From Osedax fenrisi (taxonomy: Eukaryota; Annelida; Polychaeta; Sabellida; Siboglinidae), in NCBI GenBank assembly GCA_964019155.1, contig OZ025241.1, positions 60,121,517 to 60,185,516 of the forward strand: a DNA stretch of 64,000 nt, written 5' to 3'. Both the position numbers and the translations under genes were made by a program. This document shows, one piece after another, positions 11,014 to 26,187 of the stretch; the first letter of the stretch is position 1; each line of letters starts with the position of its first letter. The notes under the pieces were generated by a model, which worked only from the letters and a program-made list of their open reading frames with translations, did no database searches and was not told where the DNA came from.

Positions 11014-12205
11014 CCGATGGTTTAATATTACATAATATATATATATGTTAAATATGATACAAGTTAGGTACACATTATAAATAATATATTCAATATATTG
11101 ATGATATATAATTTGGTATATCAATGTAGTTGTTTACGTGGTATTGAGACGTTGTGAAAGTATATATGGCATTACGAATAATGTAATAGCTTTAGCAGAA
11201 GGAGGTGTTAAATAGATTGTACAATAGAGTAGACTGTTTTTTAATGTTCTTCTATCTTCACAGTAGGTCATGAATGTTATAATAAACATAATTATAAAGT
11301 TTCATCACACAATATTTAATATCGATAAAGCAATACAAACGTTATTGAAATAATATATTCATTTATGATTTAATGTAAATTTCTATTTCACTTATGTTTT
11401 TACACAATGTAGGTATAATGTACAATGTATAATGTACATCGTGAACATATCTCTCCTCAAAATAATTGATTAATACATATTAATATTATACATAAATATT
11501 GTATATAAATAGAGTTATGTTAACTAAATATCTCCGACGTTCTATGTAAAATCTACCATCACCTATCGTAAAAGTATAATGAAAAGTTTGCGACACATTT
11601 TGGTGGACTTAATTATCGTGTAAAAATACCTTTCACATAAAATGTATGTAACCAGCGTAGTGTATAGGATATTATGTATGATATTATCGGTTACCTCAGC
11701 TACACCGTAGACACATTTGAATGTATTAAACCACATGTTCACATTACATTAAATATTCTCCTTAAATATTAAATAAAATCTCCTTTATTATTTTCTAGAT
11801 TTTCCTCTTCGATTCTTAAGCTCTCCATAACTACTTATCAATGATAAGTACGTATTATACTATATGTGTACGTCATTAAGTAGCTACATGTCCTAGCTAT
11901 TAGCGCACTACCAGGCTTCTTTATAGTTGAGTTTAACATGTTACCCCATTGAAAATGCCAATACACATTCGATACCGGGTGTTGTATTACGTAATAATGC
12001 TATTTTCCTCCTAATGAATCACCACAATATCCAATACGCGAAGAATAATTCTTAGTGTACTTTTTTGGGTGCATGCGAGTGAGATGAATTTTAGCATGTA
12101 TACTTTAGTTCATCGTTGATTACATTTATTTAACTCGCTCGCCCAAATATACTACTAATATACCTACTAATGACACGAATAACATAAATCATCAAGTTTT
12201 ACATA
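9886..12205. other. AT-rich stretch holding gene B exon 1, otherwise no gene
   Basis: Apart from the exon at 10689-10803, no exon was found. It contains (TA)n at about 10960-11013 and scattered GTACAATGTA-like palindromes at about 11410-11445. Confidence 0.5.
12064..12148. repeat. Short imperfect inverted repeat, possible tiny MITE
   Basis: TTTGGGTGCATGCGAGTGAG at the left is matched imperfectly by the complement of CTCGCTCGCCCAAA at the right, with about 50 bp between. No second copy was noticed. Confidence 0.3.
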
Positions 12206-12640
12206 TATGCCAAATATTTTGAGAAGCCAAGATATAACACTCCCTATCTACGCAACGTCGTTAGTCATTATTCATACATCCCGCTGCTAGCAGCAGTAGC
12301 GAAATCCAATTAGGTTTGTTTAGGTTTGCCGCTTTTGCATACTATAGTATATACTATTTTATACAATGTTTTCATTTCTTTGTTAAATTACATGCAATAT
12401 AAATTAACTTTTTCTACCATATAAATATATATATAGCATTTAAAATAAACATATCCTATTGCTTTGTTATATATTAGTAATGAACTCTTAGTTTTCATAA
12501 TACAAATAATAATTTAAAGCATATGATTTTTCATTTTAAAAGTGCATAGTTTGAACGAATTTACATTATAAAAAACAGATAATTCCGAAAATTAACACTA
12601 CATAGGTGACGCTGTTGGTTTTTGTATACAAAATAGAATT
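12206..12640 (+). mobile_element. Dispersed ~400 bp non-autonomous element, copy 2
   Basis: Collinear with 60478-60900 (same strand) and with 1302-1640 (opposite strand). Shared blocks: AAGATATAACACTC, ACGCAACG, TGTTTTCATTT, CAATATAAATTA, GCTTTGTTATATATTAGTAAT, and an AATTTACATTATAAA block near the end. No ORF is present. Confidence 0.65.
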
Positions 12641-12699
12641 ACACGATTTCGCGTGAGTGATATATATATCACTCACGCGAATTCGTGTAATTCTATTTT
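12630..12699. repeat. Near-perfect 70 bp hairpin
   Basis: Two arms of about 31 nt with one internal mismatch, separated by a TATATATA loop. The arm contains AATTACACGA and CGCGTGAGTGA. It is GC-richer than its surroundings and lies directly after the dispersed element. It could be a fold-back MITE or a small-RNA hairpin. Confidence 0.8.
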
Positions 12700-13009
12700 T
12701 AAAGGTATACCTTTCCTATGAAAAATCTGTGTATATAGTATGACGAATACAATGGGCGTGTGGAAAGAAAAAATTGTGGCGGTCCGTTATTTTATACAAA
12801 TCGGCTATACGTCGACCAAATAAAAGTTGATCACGTGATTTAAATAAATTACAAGGCGTAGAAATAGATAAACATTCGACTGCATAGATTCCAGCTCACA
12901 AAAATGTACCTTTAATTATTTTCTTCGAATTAATTATATAAAAAAAATCGCATTCTAACAGTTTTCACCCGTTATTACTCATATACTAAGCGCGCTCCTA
13001 CACCTTCTA

Positions 13010-13125
13010 CTATATATTATCTAACAGATGGTGGTCAGTTAATCCCATTGGCCGATATAAATACTCACATTCTTCTATTTGTCTAGCTCTTCTATAGAAA
13101 TATAAGTTTACATCATTTCGCCGAC
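13010..13125 (-). CDS. Gene A exon 10: cytoplasmic tail and stop
   Basis: Starts after CATGTTTAG in phase 1 and encodes 37 residues to TAG. The tail is Tyr- and Arg-rich: RRNDVNLYFYRRAR, then ECEYLYRPMG, ending DHHLLDNI. YRPM fits the YxxM consensus for p85/PI3-kinase SH2 binding. ITAM spacing is not met. The phase matches exon 9. Confidence 0.6.
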
Positions 13126-16100
13126 CTAAACATGCATTATGAACGTCTCGATAATGTGGTCCATTAGATTTTCACCCGTGAAGGGGAACGTCACTTGTTT
13201 AACAATTAGTCTACTTGCCACAAAACACGGTTATGTCATCCGTCATCCTGGTTAAACCTTATTCGCTCGAATGATCCTGTTGTATCTTTACCTATAGGTA
13301 TATGTACCTATATGTATATATACACTAAGTAGATCGACACTAAATGATCGAACACCTCTAACGCAGGTCACCGATATTACCGCATTATTATTAGTATTCG
13401 ATATCTGTATACATATCATATATGATATATGCTGATCTCTACGCTTTTGATAAATCAAAGCTTTGACCTCATGCATGTCTAACATACTTTATCATCATCG
13501 TATAACATACACGTTATAGTCATACTTAATAGTATGTATCATGGAAGTATTATTTAATATATAGCTAAATATAGATATATATTAAATAATACTTCCATGA
13601 TATATATGCTTAATTGATTGTACTTCAGTATACATTATCGACCTATTTAATTCCCATTCCTACCACGTACTATGTTCGGAAATTCTATGCTTCGAATACT
13701 CTTTCAGGAAAACATCTAGAACCTTCATAACTACTCATACCGTACACGACAAATTATGGATAAGACCACGGGTATCAACATTGTTTGTGCCATTATACCC
13801 ATGTCCTCGTATATCGTATATGAGTTGCGAACAAAGTATTCTCTCCGGGTGACATAACAGGAGTGGGAGTGGATACACGTGAAGACATTAATAAGTGTAA
13901 TATGCCATGGTATATCATGCATAGTGAACACTTATGATTCTACATATATTACACACTTTATTTATACGAATTTACTGGTAGCTTACATATATACATTATA
14001 ATATATAATCGTTATATTATATTTATATATTTCAACGAACCCTTTTGTTTATTTCTGTTTATTTATTGTTTTGATTTATATTTCAAAACTATTTTAGTTT
14101 TACAATTAACTAAATGTAATTATTAAATATTTTATTTAAGATTTTAATAACATATTTACATATTTGTACTATGTTAACATACAATATACATACTTGACTT
14201 AATTAATATATTAATATAATATAAATGCGAGCGTATTATACGTCGTTCTATACTTGTGTTGTATAAACTTTACTATGCCTCAATAGTTTATATCTTAGCT
14301 TTAATTCGGTGACTCGGCTGGCTTGAATGTTGATATTTCTGTCGGAATAAGATATTTTACATTACGAATAAGGCCATACATCCTTGGATTTCCACTAAAT
14401 ATATAGCCAATACTATCGTTATTCAGTAGTCAAATAGATCAAGCCGGAAGTGTCATGTGATGACAATAGTGCAACGTTAAACATCATCAGCCTACTCCTT
14501 ATCAGCTTTATCGGTTATTGTAACGACAAGCCTGAATTCTCTACCGATATTAGATGTAGTATGTCACTTTCGTTGTTTAACGTAAACGGTATGTCCATTT
14601 TTAATTATTGTATTTCATTCTATTGTTTTATCCGTTCCTTCATTTTCTATTTATTTTTGTTTTTATTTTTATTATCCTAAGACGCCCATAATCAACATGT
14701 ATGTTTGCATTCATATGTGTTATAATAATATAGTATTAACATATATTAGTATATAAAATAACAAGCTCGCTTGTTAACGCTTACATTTAATATACATTAA
14801 TATACAATTATAATCAATCTCGTATTAGTAATAGGATAAAGAATGTTTTATAAATGGGTTTCCATTATGGATATACAGACTAATAATATAAATACCCCCT
14901 GCTATAAAAATAAGATTATATATTAAATAAATATTGTGTTCAATAATTCTATTTTGTAAAATTAATAAGAATCAAAAATTCACAATTTGTTATTAAAACT
15001 ATGTTATTAAAATAGGAAACAATTGAATACGAAATGTATAGAGTCTATACTATAGACTATTAACATATATTAATTATAATACACATTATAAGTTATTGTT
15101 AATAAGTATAGTTATCCTAGTTTGATAATAAAAATATATTAATTGATGTCTAAATATTTAATTACATTTAGTTTATTTCAAAACTTTAGTTCAAACGTTT
15201 AGCGTATGTGTTAACGTCTTATTAAGTTATCGATATAATGTTTAATTACTATTAATACGTATACGTATACCTATCGCATCTAGTGGAGTGTGCATATGTG
15301 TGTATGTGGTATAATTGCTATAATAATTACAAGAAATACGACACTATAGTGTATAGTTATAACTAGTTTAATCATGACACCAACTCGATGGAGATTCGCT
15401 ATATATAGCGATAGAGATTCTCTATAGAGAAGCGTTAACAATCGTTAACATAATCCTGGTGTCAGATGGTGTATACACCATATAGTACACCATATATAGT
15501 ACACCATATACTATATATTTTGCTATCCACGATATATTCATTCAGAGTATTGTTAAAAGTTATACATATTATCTTATAGGCAATGACAATTGCTAACTAA
15601 TATGGTATATCATCGCATATCTCCCTTAGTCTTTTTAATATATATATATATATATATATTGTTTATTATCAATTTGAAGCAATTAACTATATATAGTTAA
15701 TACTGTATACATAATAGTTGTACTCTATTATACAATAAACTCATAATAGCGTTTAGACAAACTTTGTCTACTCATATATAGAACAATGCATATTTAATTT
15801 AATTTTAAAGAATATGTTGTATCAATTTTGTTATTATTTTTTAGAATTATTTTCTATATATGTTTTGTTGGTATTCCTCGTATATATTATATACATATTT
15901 CGATTTATACCAATTGGTAATATGTTTGTTTTATACCATGAAATATAAATATATATATATATATATTTATCTTTTAATATAATTTTATTATACGAAATCA
16001 AGAATGTATAATATTTTAAATACCTCGGTAGTTACATCGCCTACACTAAGAATGACGTTATCATCCGAATGGGCAAAGTATGTGAGGTACCGAACTGTAT

Positions 16101-17037
16101 TCAATACGTATTGAATAACCTAAATAACATATGGAAATAAAACCTTTCAATAAGATACATAGGAACTTTTTCAGAGCCGCAGTTAAATCTGTATTTGTAT
16201 AAGTCGTTATAACATGGAGCCATCAGCCTCGGAGTAAACATAAATGGAACTTACACCAGAATGTTACGGTCAGCTCTAAATGTTTTCTGGAGACAACATA
16301 TGTCCAATAAAGACTTCTATGGTCAGATAACAAAGATTACAGTCACAATCCGTGAACAAAGGATGCCCTCTCAGTCCACTGCTGGAGAAGTAAGAATGAG
16401 GTTGTTAGCGATATGCTGATATGGCTACCCATACATGGATGAGAATCTCGATGGCGTCCTGCTAAAGTATTCATAGGTCAGCTAATTGAAGATACGAGCT
16501 GCAACTAAGATGAGCTAACAAACACAACGACGAATCGAGAGGAATGGAAAGTACGTGTCAATCAATTCCGGGCAATCTCGACCTGGTATACCAATATAGC
16601 TGGTAAGAATACAAAAAGGTACGCTAAGTTATAATATAAAATTTACAATTAATAATATATTCATATCTCATGTAATATTTTTAAGAATATTCGAATTATA
16701 TGAACCATCATTACTACGTATTTATATTTGAGATTTCGAATCTATTCACAATTTATTTAATATTTAATTAAGCAATTATTTATTTTTGATGTAAATCTTA
16801 TAATGTTAACATTATTTATTTTTCAAATATATATGATATTATATATCTTAATAATGCAAACACCATTCTTAGCAAATATGTTAACTTTATTCTTTCTATT
16901 ATACATTTGATAAAATAAAAAATAATCAATATAAAATAAAATTAATAGAAATAATATTATTAGTTATAATAACCAGTATGTAAATATAAATAAAAAAATA
17001 ATCAAAAAAAATAACAATAAATTAATAGTAATAGTGT

Positions 17038-17094
<57 letters not shown>

Positions 17095-17422
17095 AATATA
17101 ACATATGTGTATAATATAACAATAATATAACCAATATTGGATGTATAATTTAAAATATATAAATATTTGATGATTCATCATAATAGTTAAGTAGTGAGTG
17201 ACAAAGAATATCGTAATGTTTTGATAACTAAAATATATACATATATGTACACATACAATTAAAACTAATATCATATTTTTTAATTATCAATTAATGTAAT
17301 TGAACAACGATTATAAACCGTACCATAGATTTATAATAAGTGAATAGTGAATAGCTTTCTTCTTAAGATTTCTGTGTGCCGACGTCTGTTCTATAGAATT
17401 AGTGGCATTAAGTAGGTTATAG

Positions 17423-17483
<61 letters not shown>

Positions 17484-17618
17484 GTATATATTATATTTCG
17501 CGATAATTGCTGGTAGCCGATTTAGGAAGAAAACAAAAATAAAGAAAGAACAACATTTTAAAAATAAGAAAATAACAAAATTGAATTAACTCAATAAATG
17601 ATTATTCAATTCAATTCA

Positions 17619-17657
<39 letters not shown>

Positions 17658-20600
17658 TACTAGTAAATCCGCATGTTATTGATGCTATTGTAGTAGTATC
17701 ATCATCATACTGTAGTACGACGTATACAGTTATAGTATACTGTAGTAGAACCTGGCATTGTGTTTCTTCATTATGATAGTGTAAGACATGCTCACCAGAA
17801 TGGCCACCACTACAGCCATACCTACTCCGATGAACACTGTGTGAGGTGCGCGAACGTTAAGAGTGAATGTGTGTGTGTGTGCGCACTACGTGGGGATTGC
17901 AAAGGTTTGCGCATGTGTTAGGAGTTGATGGTTATCAATTTACTTTAAATTGTAATCTAAATCTTGATTACTTCAATAGTTCTATTCTAAATTTATTAGA
18001 TATATATTCACCTATTAGGAGATTTTTAGTTACAATACATTATAATTGTCCATGGTTTAATAGTGAATTGCATAAAATAAAAAGACATTTATGAAAACTT
18101 GAAAACTTATATAAAATTAAATATTCTAATAAAACATATACTAAATTTGTTAATCATAGGTATTTTTATATATCATCTATTCTAATTGCTAACAAAAATT
18201 ATTATTATAATACTTTTAGTTCCTTTGAAAATAATACTAGAAATATTTATTCTTTTATAAACTCTTTAACTAAAACAGAGTTAGTTATATGTCCTATTCT
18301 ACCTAATTTAATATTATGTTCTAATTTTTCTATTTTTTTCAAATATTATTTCTAAAATTAAGTTTATAAAAAATAATGTGTCTTTTATTCCTTTATGTTA
18401 TGATATTTTACTTGGGTGTGGTTTATATTTTTACTCTTTTTCTTCTACTTCTTTCTCAGAAGTGTTAGATCTTATGTTGGTCTTCTAAATTTTCTTCTCC
18501 TATCGATCCATTGCCTCTATCTCTTTTTCATAAGCTTGCTTTTACTGATTCCATTTATTTTAAATATTATTAATATTTCTCTCCATTCTGGTATTGTACC
18601 TTTATCTTTAAAACATGCTATAATAAAACCTATTCTAAAGAAACCAGGATTGGATATTGAGTGTTTATCTAATTATAGAACAATATCCCAATTACCTTTT
18701 ATAAGTAAAATATTGAAAAGAATAGTTTCCAAGCAATTAATCAATTATCTAATTGCAATTCATTATTTGACACTAGACAAAGTGCATATAGGAAATTCAA
18801 TAGTCCTGAAACACTTCTTCTTTCTATTCTTGATGATTTTCTTAATAAGCTTGATAATAATTCTAATATACAGCTTATTTTATTAGATCTATATGCGGCA
18901 TTTGAAACTATTGATCATTCTATTTTAATTAAACGTTTCGAAGATATTGGTATTGTAGGTATTCCTCTAGCTTGGATTAAATCGTACTTATCTGAAAGAA
19001 CATTTTCGATAAAAATTGATAACCATTATGTATCTACTTGTAAAATCTATTATGGAGTGCCTCAAGGTTCTGTATTAGGGTCATTACTATTTTCTCTGTA
19101 TATCTTACCTCATAAAAATATTATATCTAATTTTCCATCTGTAAAATATCAAATTTTTGCTGATGATATTCAATTGTATATTGAGCTTACAGTAATAGCC
19201 AATTCATCTGATAATGTAGCTCTAATTGATTGTATTAATATGGTTACAAATTGGTTTTTACAAAATAGCTTAATATTGAATATGAATAAAACTCAACTTC
19301 TAAATATATCTATAACATCATCAGTTTTTCCTTCTGTCTTCATTGATTCTATCACAATTGTTAATTGCAATAATGTTAAAAACCTTGGTTTTATTTTTGA
19401 TGATAACCTATATAAATTATATATAATTATTGTATCAATTATTGTTGTTATCTATATTATGGCCTTCCTGCTACTTCTATTAAATCCTTAGATAGAATCA
19501 TTATATTATCGATAAGAGTTTTACATCGTGTACAATTATATGACCATGAATTAGTCAAGTATCACTTAGTTAATTCTAAATGGTTAAATATGTATCAGAG
19601 ATCTACATTCAGCTATTTAAAACTAATTTTTAAGGTACTGAAGAATCGTCTTGCGAGTTATTTGAATGACATCATACAATTCAAAGTTTACAAGAGGAAA
19701 CGCGTCTACTCGGTTATTACAAAAGAGGAATTACAAGCTATCGAGATATGGAAAACATTATTTCAGTGTAGCTGCAGCCGACCTATTAAATACGCTACTT
19801 GTAGGACTAAGAACTAATGTTAATTATTCCTATTTTTAATCTAATTTATTGTTATTAATTAGTAAAAATTAATTTTATTATTTTCAATTTATTTATATTT
19901 TTTTGTGTATTTTGTTATTTTATATTTTTTTTATACAATAGAGAACGTCTAACGTTATTTTTATGTATAAATAAACATTCATTCATTCAATCATATACGT
20001 AAACGTGTTCTAAATATTTATTATGTACGAGTTGAAATTTACTTATTAATTCCTTATATAATATATATATATAGTAGACGGCCCTTGTTAAGTTACTATT
20101 TAATGTAAATGTTAATAATTTGCTAGTATAAATTAAAGTATAATTATACTATAGTATAAGTTTATTTATGCGTGAATTCATGTAAGTTTTAATCGGAAAT
20201 TTGTATATTCACATCAATATATTAATATATAACATATTATTATATTACACTCTAATTATTGATAATTAGTCATAGGTAAAGAATAATGACAGCACAAATA
20301 GAAATAAATGTAATAAGGCTAGAAAATGAGCCCCCCAGGTTGGACAGCCTTTAAATAATTACCTGGGATGAGCGAAACTATCGTGTAAGTTCAGTTGGTA
20401 AGGGTGACGAGGCTATCTTAAATCCGCAAGGAAGGATTGTTTCTGAGAAAATTGTCTTGAAATACACAGATATTAATAGCTACTTACAATTTTAAAAATA
20501 TATAAGTATAGCGACTTGGAATGTCAGAACAATGAATAATAGAAATACAGAAATTAGTACATGGGAAAAGGGAAGGAATGGGATATATTTAATAGGAATA

Positions 20601-23600
20601 AATGAGACGAAGTGGAAGGTGATAGGACTAGTAAAATCCGATAACTATTCAGTATATTTTAGTGGTAACGATAAAATTGAAAGAAAAGGAGTGGCATTCA
20701 TATGATCAGAAAAAATAAAAAAATGTGTTTTTCAATGGGTTCAATCCTATAAGTGACAGAACAATAACAATTCGTATCCAAAGTAAACTTATTCATTTCA
20801 CATTCATACGCTCCAACTTCAACAGCAGATGAAAAGGAAGAGGAGATGGATTATTTCTAATATGCACTACAAAAAGCAATCGATATAACTCCAAAAGGTG
20901 ACATAATGTATGTCATTGTCGATTGGAATGCTAAAGTGGGTAAACAAAACACAGCTGGAGTAACTGGTAGTTTTGGACTGGGTATTAGAAATAAAAGAGG
21001 TGGTACCATGATAGATTTCTGCAGTCGAAATAGTCTTGCTGTTATGTTACAATGTTCAAACAACATGCAAGAAGACTATATACTTGGAAGTCACCGGATA
21101 ACATTACTAAAAACCAGATTGATTATATCTTATGTACAGGTAGATGGAAAATCTCTATAAAAATAGTAACAACTATCCCTGGAGCAGAGTGTGGGACAGA
21201 TCATAATTTGTTAATAGCTATTGTCAAGATAAAGCTCAAACAAACTAAAAGAAATAAGACTACTCAAAAATATGATCTAGAAAACATTGATACGAAATAT
21301 ATTGTAGATGTCAAGAATATATTCAGTAGATGGCAAAAATCCTGTAGATTTATGGATTGATATACGTGATGCTATGATAGAGACGGCTGATAAATGGATA
21401 CCAAAATTAAAGAAAAGGAAAGTTACACAATGGTAAACCGAAGAAACAATAAAAATAGCGGAGGAGAGAAAAGAGGTAAAAAGAAAAGGTGAAATAGAAA
21501 AATATAAAAAACTAAATGCAGAATTCCTAAAAAAAGCAAGGTATGATAAGCAGATCAATTTAAGAGAGAAATACAGAAAAATAGAAGAAAACAATAAAAA
21601 GGGAAGATCAAGATATCTATACAAGGAAATAAAATATATAACTGGATCATAAACCGCTAGAATTAGAGTTATGAATCTAAATTCCGGAAAGACGGCTACT
21701 GAAGAAATAGAAGTACAAATTAGATGGCAACAATACACAGAAGAGCTTTACAGGAGAGATCCTAAAATCATTGATACTTTCCCCGAAACTAGATATGAAG
21801 ATGAACCTCATATATTAGAGACAGAGGTAAGGACGCTATGAAGCATATATCAAATCGGAAATCATATGGATACGATGGTATACCTATAGACCTTCTGAAA
21901 GCAGGTGGAGATGCATCTATAAAAATAATGTTAATTATTTTCAATAACATATAGGACTAAGGAATGACTAAGATATTGGAATAAATCTGTTTATCTCCCG
22001 ATATACAAGAAAGGAGATACGAAAGAATGTGGGAACTATCGAACTATTGCTCTGATCTCTCATGCTAGCAAGATATTCCTTCGAATTATTCAGAAAAGAT
22101 TAAAACATTTCCTTATCCCAGAACTACCTATTGAACAAGCAGATTTTAGAAAAGGAAGAGGAACAAGAGATCATATAGATAATTTGCGGTGGATGATGGA
22201 AACAGCCAAAGAACACAACAGGAATGTATATATGTGTTTCATCGACTATAAAAAGGCCTTCGACTGCGTAGATCATGAGAGACTATGGGTGATACTCCAA
22301 GAAATGGGAGTTCCAGTTCACCTAATAGTCCTACTGAGAAAGCTCTATACTAAACAAGAAGCCACTATAAGAACAGAATTAGGTGAAACTGATACTATAA
22401 ACATAGGGAAAGGGGTAAGTCAAGGATGTATATTACCCACTTACAGTTTAACATATATGCAGAAAACATAATGAGAGAAGCATTAGAAGATTGGGATGGG
22501 GGAATTAGTATTGGAGGTAGAAAGATTACTAACCTGAGATATGCTGACGACACAACACTGTTCGCTAAAACTAAAAACGATCTAATAAAAATTATGGAAA
22601 GAGTTAAGTTGGCTAGTGAAAAGGCAGGTCTTTATCTAAATTTAGGCAAAACTAAAGTAATGATGACTGAAGAGCAAGGAGAAATGGTAGTAGATGGAAA
22701 ACATATTGAAGTAGTATCACACTTTATTTTCCTGGGATCTCTAATAACCAAGGATGGATTATGTGAGAAGGAAATACGCAGAAAGTTAGCAATGGGTAGA
22801 TCTTCAATTTGGAACTAACGAAAATCTGGAAAGATAGAGGAATTACACTCAGAACAAAGATTAGGCTTGTAAATGTAGGCTTTAAAGCTTTAGTTTTCCC
22901 TATAGTCTTATAGGTAGCAGAATCTTGGACAATGAGAAAGCTTGAGAGAAATATGATCGATGCTTTTGAGTTATGGTGTTGAAGACATCTGCTACGAGTA
23001 ACATGGATCGACAGGAATACAAATGTAGGGGTTATTGATAATATAAAACCAGAATGGAAGCTTGAGTCAAGGATAGTCAAGGCATCATTATGTTAATTGG
23101 CCTTATTATAAGAGTAGGCGGAATGGAATATGAAGTGATGGTAGGGAGAATGGGGGGTTATTGAAGCAGAGGGAGACCACGGCAAAGATGGCTGGATAGA
23201 ATAAAGAAAAACTTCTATGCAACTATATTCAATATGATTCGAGCCTCAAGATGTAGGAGGAGTTGTAGAACTGCTGTCATCGATGTCGCCAGGGGTCTGA
23301 TACGACTCGACGGCACAGGTTAATATGTTACAGAATAATTAGAAATACGGGTCATTGCTATAGAAGGGACAAATAAATTGTGTGAACAATCATACTATGG
23401 AATCCAAATCATTATAAAACTAATGTAGGGCGCCCTCACAAAACCATTTTAGATCAATGTAAAGACGATGCGGAACTGGATATTGGCGATATGACAAATG
23501 CAATGAAAGATAGGGATGTGTGGAAAATAATTTTAATGAATGCTCGAGAAACCCGCTCGAACCAGTAAATAATGAGTAATTAATAAGTAAGTTATAGGTA

Positions 23601-26115
23601 CATACCATTACGTAATATTCTATTGAGTATTAGTCCAGGCATCTTTCCAGGCATCTTTAACTTCGATATAAACCTAATATTCACTAATTCTAAATAGTGC
23701 TGATGTATATTGTTCATTCAAGGATGAAGATATAACGTTACGAATGGAGATTTAATAAAGAATTAGTCTACGCTCTGGAAAGTTGTGAAAACATGATCTG
23801 TATAATAGAATATGTATTTAATTAAGAGTTATTCTTAATTTCATAGAAAATCAATGAAGTTCTGTTAAACATATATTAGATCCATAGTAATATATATATA
23901 TATATATATTTACGTCATACATTCTATTTTAAGGTATCAGAATAATATAATATATTATCTTATCTGACTAATTAGTATAGATATATTAACATCTACAGAT
24001 AGGTAATAAGGTATCTTGTTATAAACAAACACATATTCACGGGTACATTATCTTCAAGGGGTATAATTACCCCAAATTATGTACCTGGTGCATAATACGG
24101 TCATACCCGTATAAGTATGTATATAACTATAGTCTATGTGATTATGTGAACGCGTATAATTCACCTTTAACAATACAACGTGAATGCAACACTGAAGTGT
24201 ACACTATACATTGTACAGTGTATAATGTACAATGTACAGTGTATAATGTACAGCGATCATTGTACACTGTATATTTTATTATGTATACTAATTATTAGCT
24301 CATTCACTCCAATATTACATATTACATATTACCTCTTTATTACCCATTATCCCCTATTCGTTGTATATCGGAAGTGTTAATATTATTTAACCTTTATGCG
24401 TTAGAGATAGTTTCCCTTCTTTTATTTCTTCTTTAACGGAAGAGAAAATTTGATTACTGTATGTTATAATTATATTATATAATTTAAATATTATGTAATC
24501 TCACGTAACCTATCAAAACTATATATTATATAAGCTATATATATATATAGTTTGCGCGCTGGTATATTTCGTAGAATTACATATTTTGTATATGATTTAA
24601 ATTTAAATTTATTCCATATAGATATATGCATTAAAAATTACCCTTTTGAAATATATAATCATTTATAGCATGAATACAAACGTTACTGTTGTTTTATCGC
24701 TATCGGAAATAGTTTTACTCTGCCGAGGGTCAGAGGTTATATCCCCAAACCACGTGGTCGATGTAGTAAACAAGTTCTCACTGCCCGCTGTAGTACTGTC
24801 GGTTTCATCTGAGACGTGTTTAAGTAAACGTAATGTATTCATACTTTATAGAGATACAACTTTATTGCATGTATTAGTATGGTATACAGTATTCTATATG
24901 AGTATCTACTAATATAAGATTAGTTACCAAGCTTTGCAGTAAAAGGTTTTTAAAAAGTTTAGTTATTTAATTAATTATAAATTATTTCTAAATTGTATTA
25001 TGAAAATAGCCTAGGCATCCTTCACGCGATTGCACGTAAATGAAAACCCATCATATTTTAAAGCTCTCCAAATTGTAAGATATTAAATAATTTTACATAA
25101 TTTTTCAAAGATATAATATTAATACATATTTCTATAGAACAACCATTATTTTATTTATAATATATATATTATATTTATAATAAACAAAATTTAAATGCAT
25201 ACTTTTATTTAAAATGATGAATAATTATTATTGAATTATTATCATTATAATGATAGTAACATGATTATCATATTAATCAATAAATTATATATTATTTTAA
25301 ATGGAATATCTATGCATATTTGTGTCATCTAATTATACTGAAAATTTCAATAATGTATATCAAAGAATAAAATAGTTCCAGAATTGTTAGTAGAGTAAAT
25401 ATTCACCATATTAATATACTGAGAAAATAGCTGTCAAAGTTTAGTTAAATATTTTTATCATATTACAATGAATGTTTATTTTTGATAGTAGGTATTATAA
25501 AAAAAATCATTTATTATTATTTATAATTATTATATAAATTATTTTGTAGATACAAAAAATATATATTTTGTTATAAATGGAAATTATAAAGTAAGCCCCC
25601 ATAATAATGTAATACAACTAAGCCTTATGCAAATATGTAGTTATTAGTCAATTAATTACAGTATAACTATATAATAATATTTATATAATATATATATACC
25701 TAAACAAGATAACTGTATAACGTATGAATTAATAATGGTTTATAATACTAGTATTATTTTAATCATATATTTCATTTTTTATGTAATAATAGTATATACT
25801 AATAGTATATAATAGTATGTATGTATATATATATATGTGTTGTATTATTGTATAGAAACTCTACATTACTACTACTTATAATACGCCGAACTGTAACCAC
25901 TGAAGTAGAAAACTTCGAATACCGTATAGATTATACATGATACCTACACAATATAACTAAATAATTAACTAAATTATGTTCTAACTAAATATATAGTAAC
26001 TAATACAATGGCATTTATAACTAATTATAATATACTATTTTGTATTCATTTATTTCAGTCATATTAATGTATTACGTTATTTTATTTAACATATAACCCT
26101 AAACCCTATAGGGTA

Positions 26116-26187
<72 letters not shown>

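Noticed and set aside
12750..12821. Plus-strand ATG frame MGVWKEKIVAVRYF
   Set aside because: Only 23 codons to a stop, no splice site or homology that I could support.
13731..13931. Minus-strand 66-codon frame with a hydrophobic end
   Set aside because: No ATG or convincing acceptor, short hydrophobic part, and no fit to the phases of gene A.
14438..14590. Plus-strand exon with signal-peptide-like sequence and GTATGT donor
   Set aside because: The apparent start codon is GTG, not ATG, and an in-frame stop lies just upstream. An internal exon is possible but nothing else on the plus strand supports a gene.
24646..24912. Plus-strand ORF of 88 codons
   Set aside because: The opposite strand gives a Ser/Thr-rich exon with an acceptor and phases that fit gene A.
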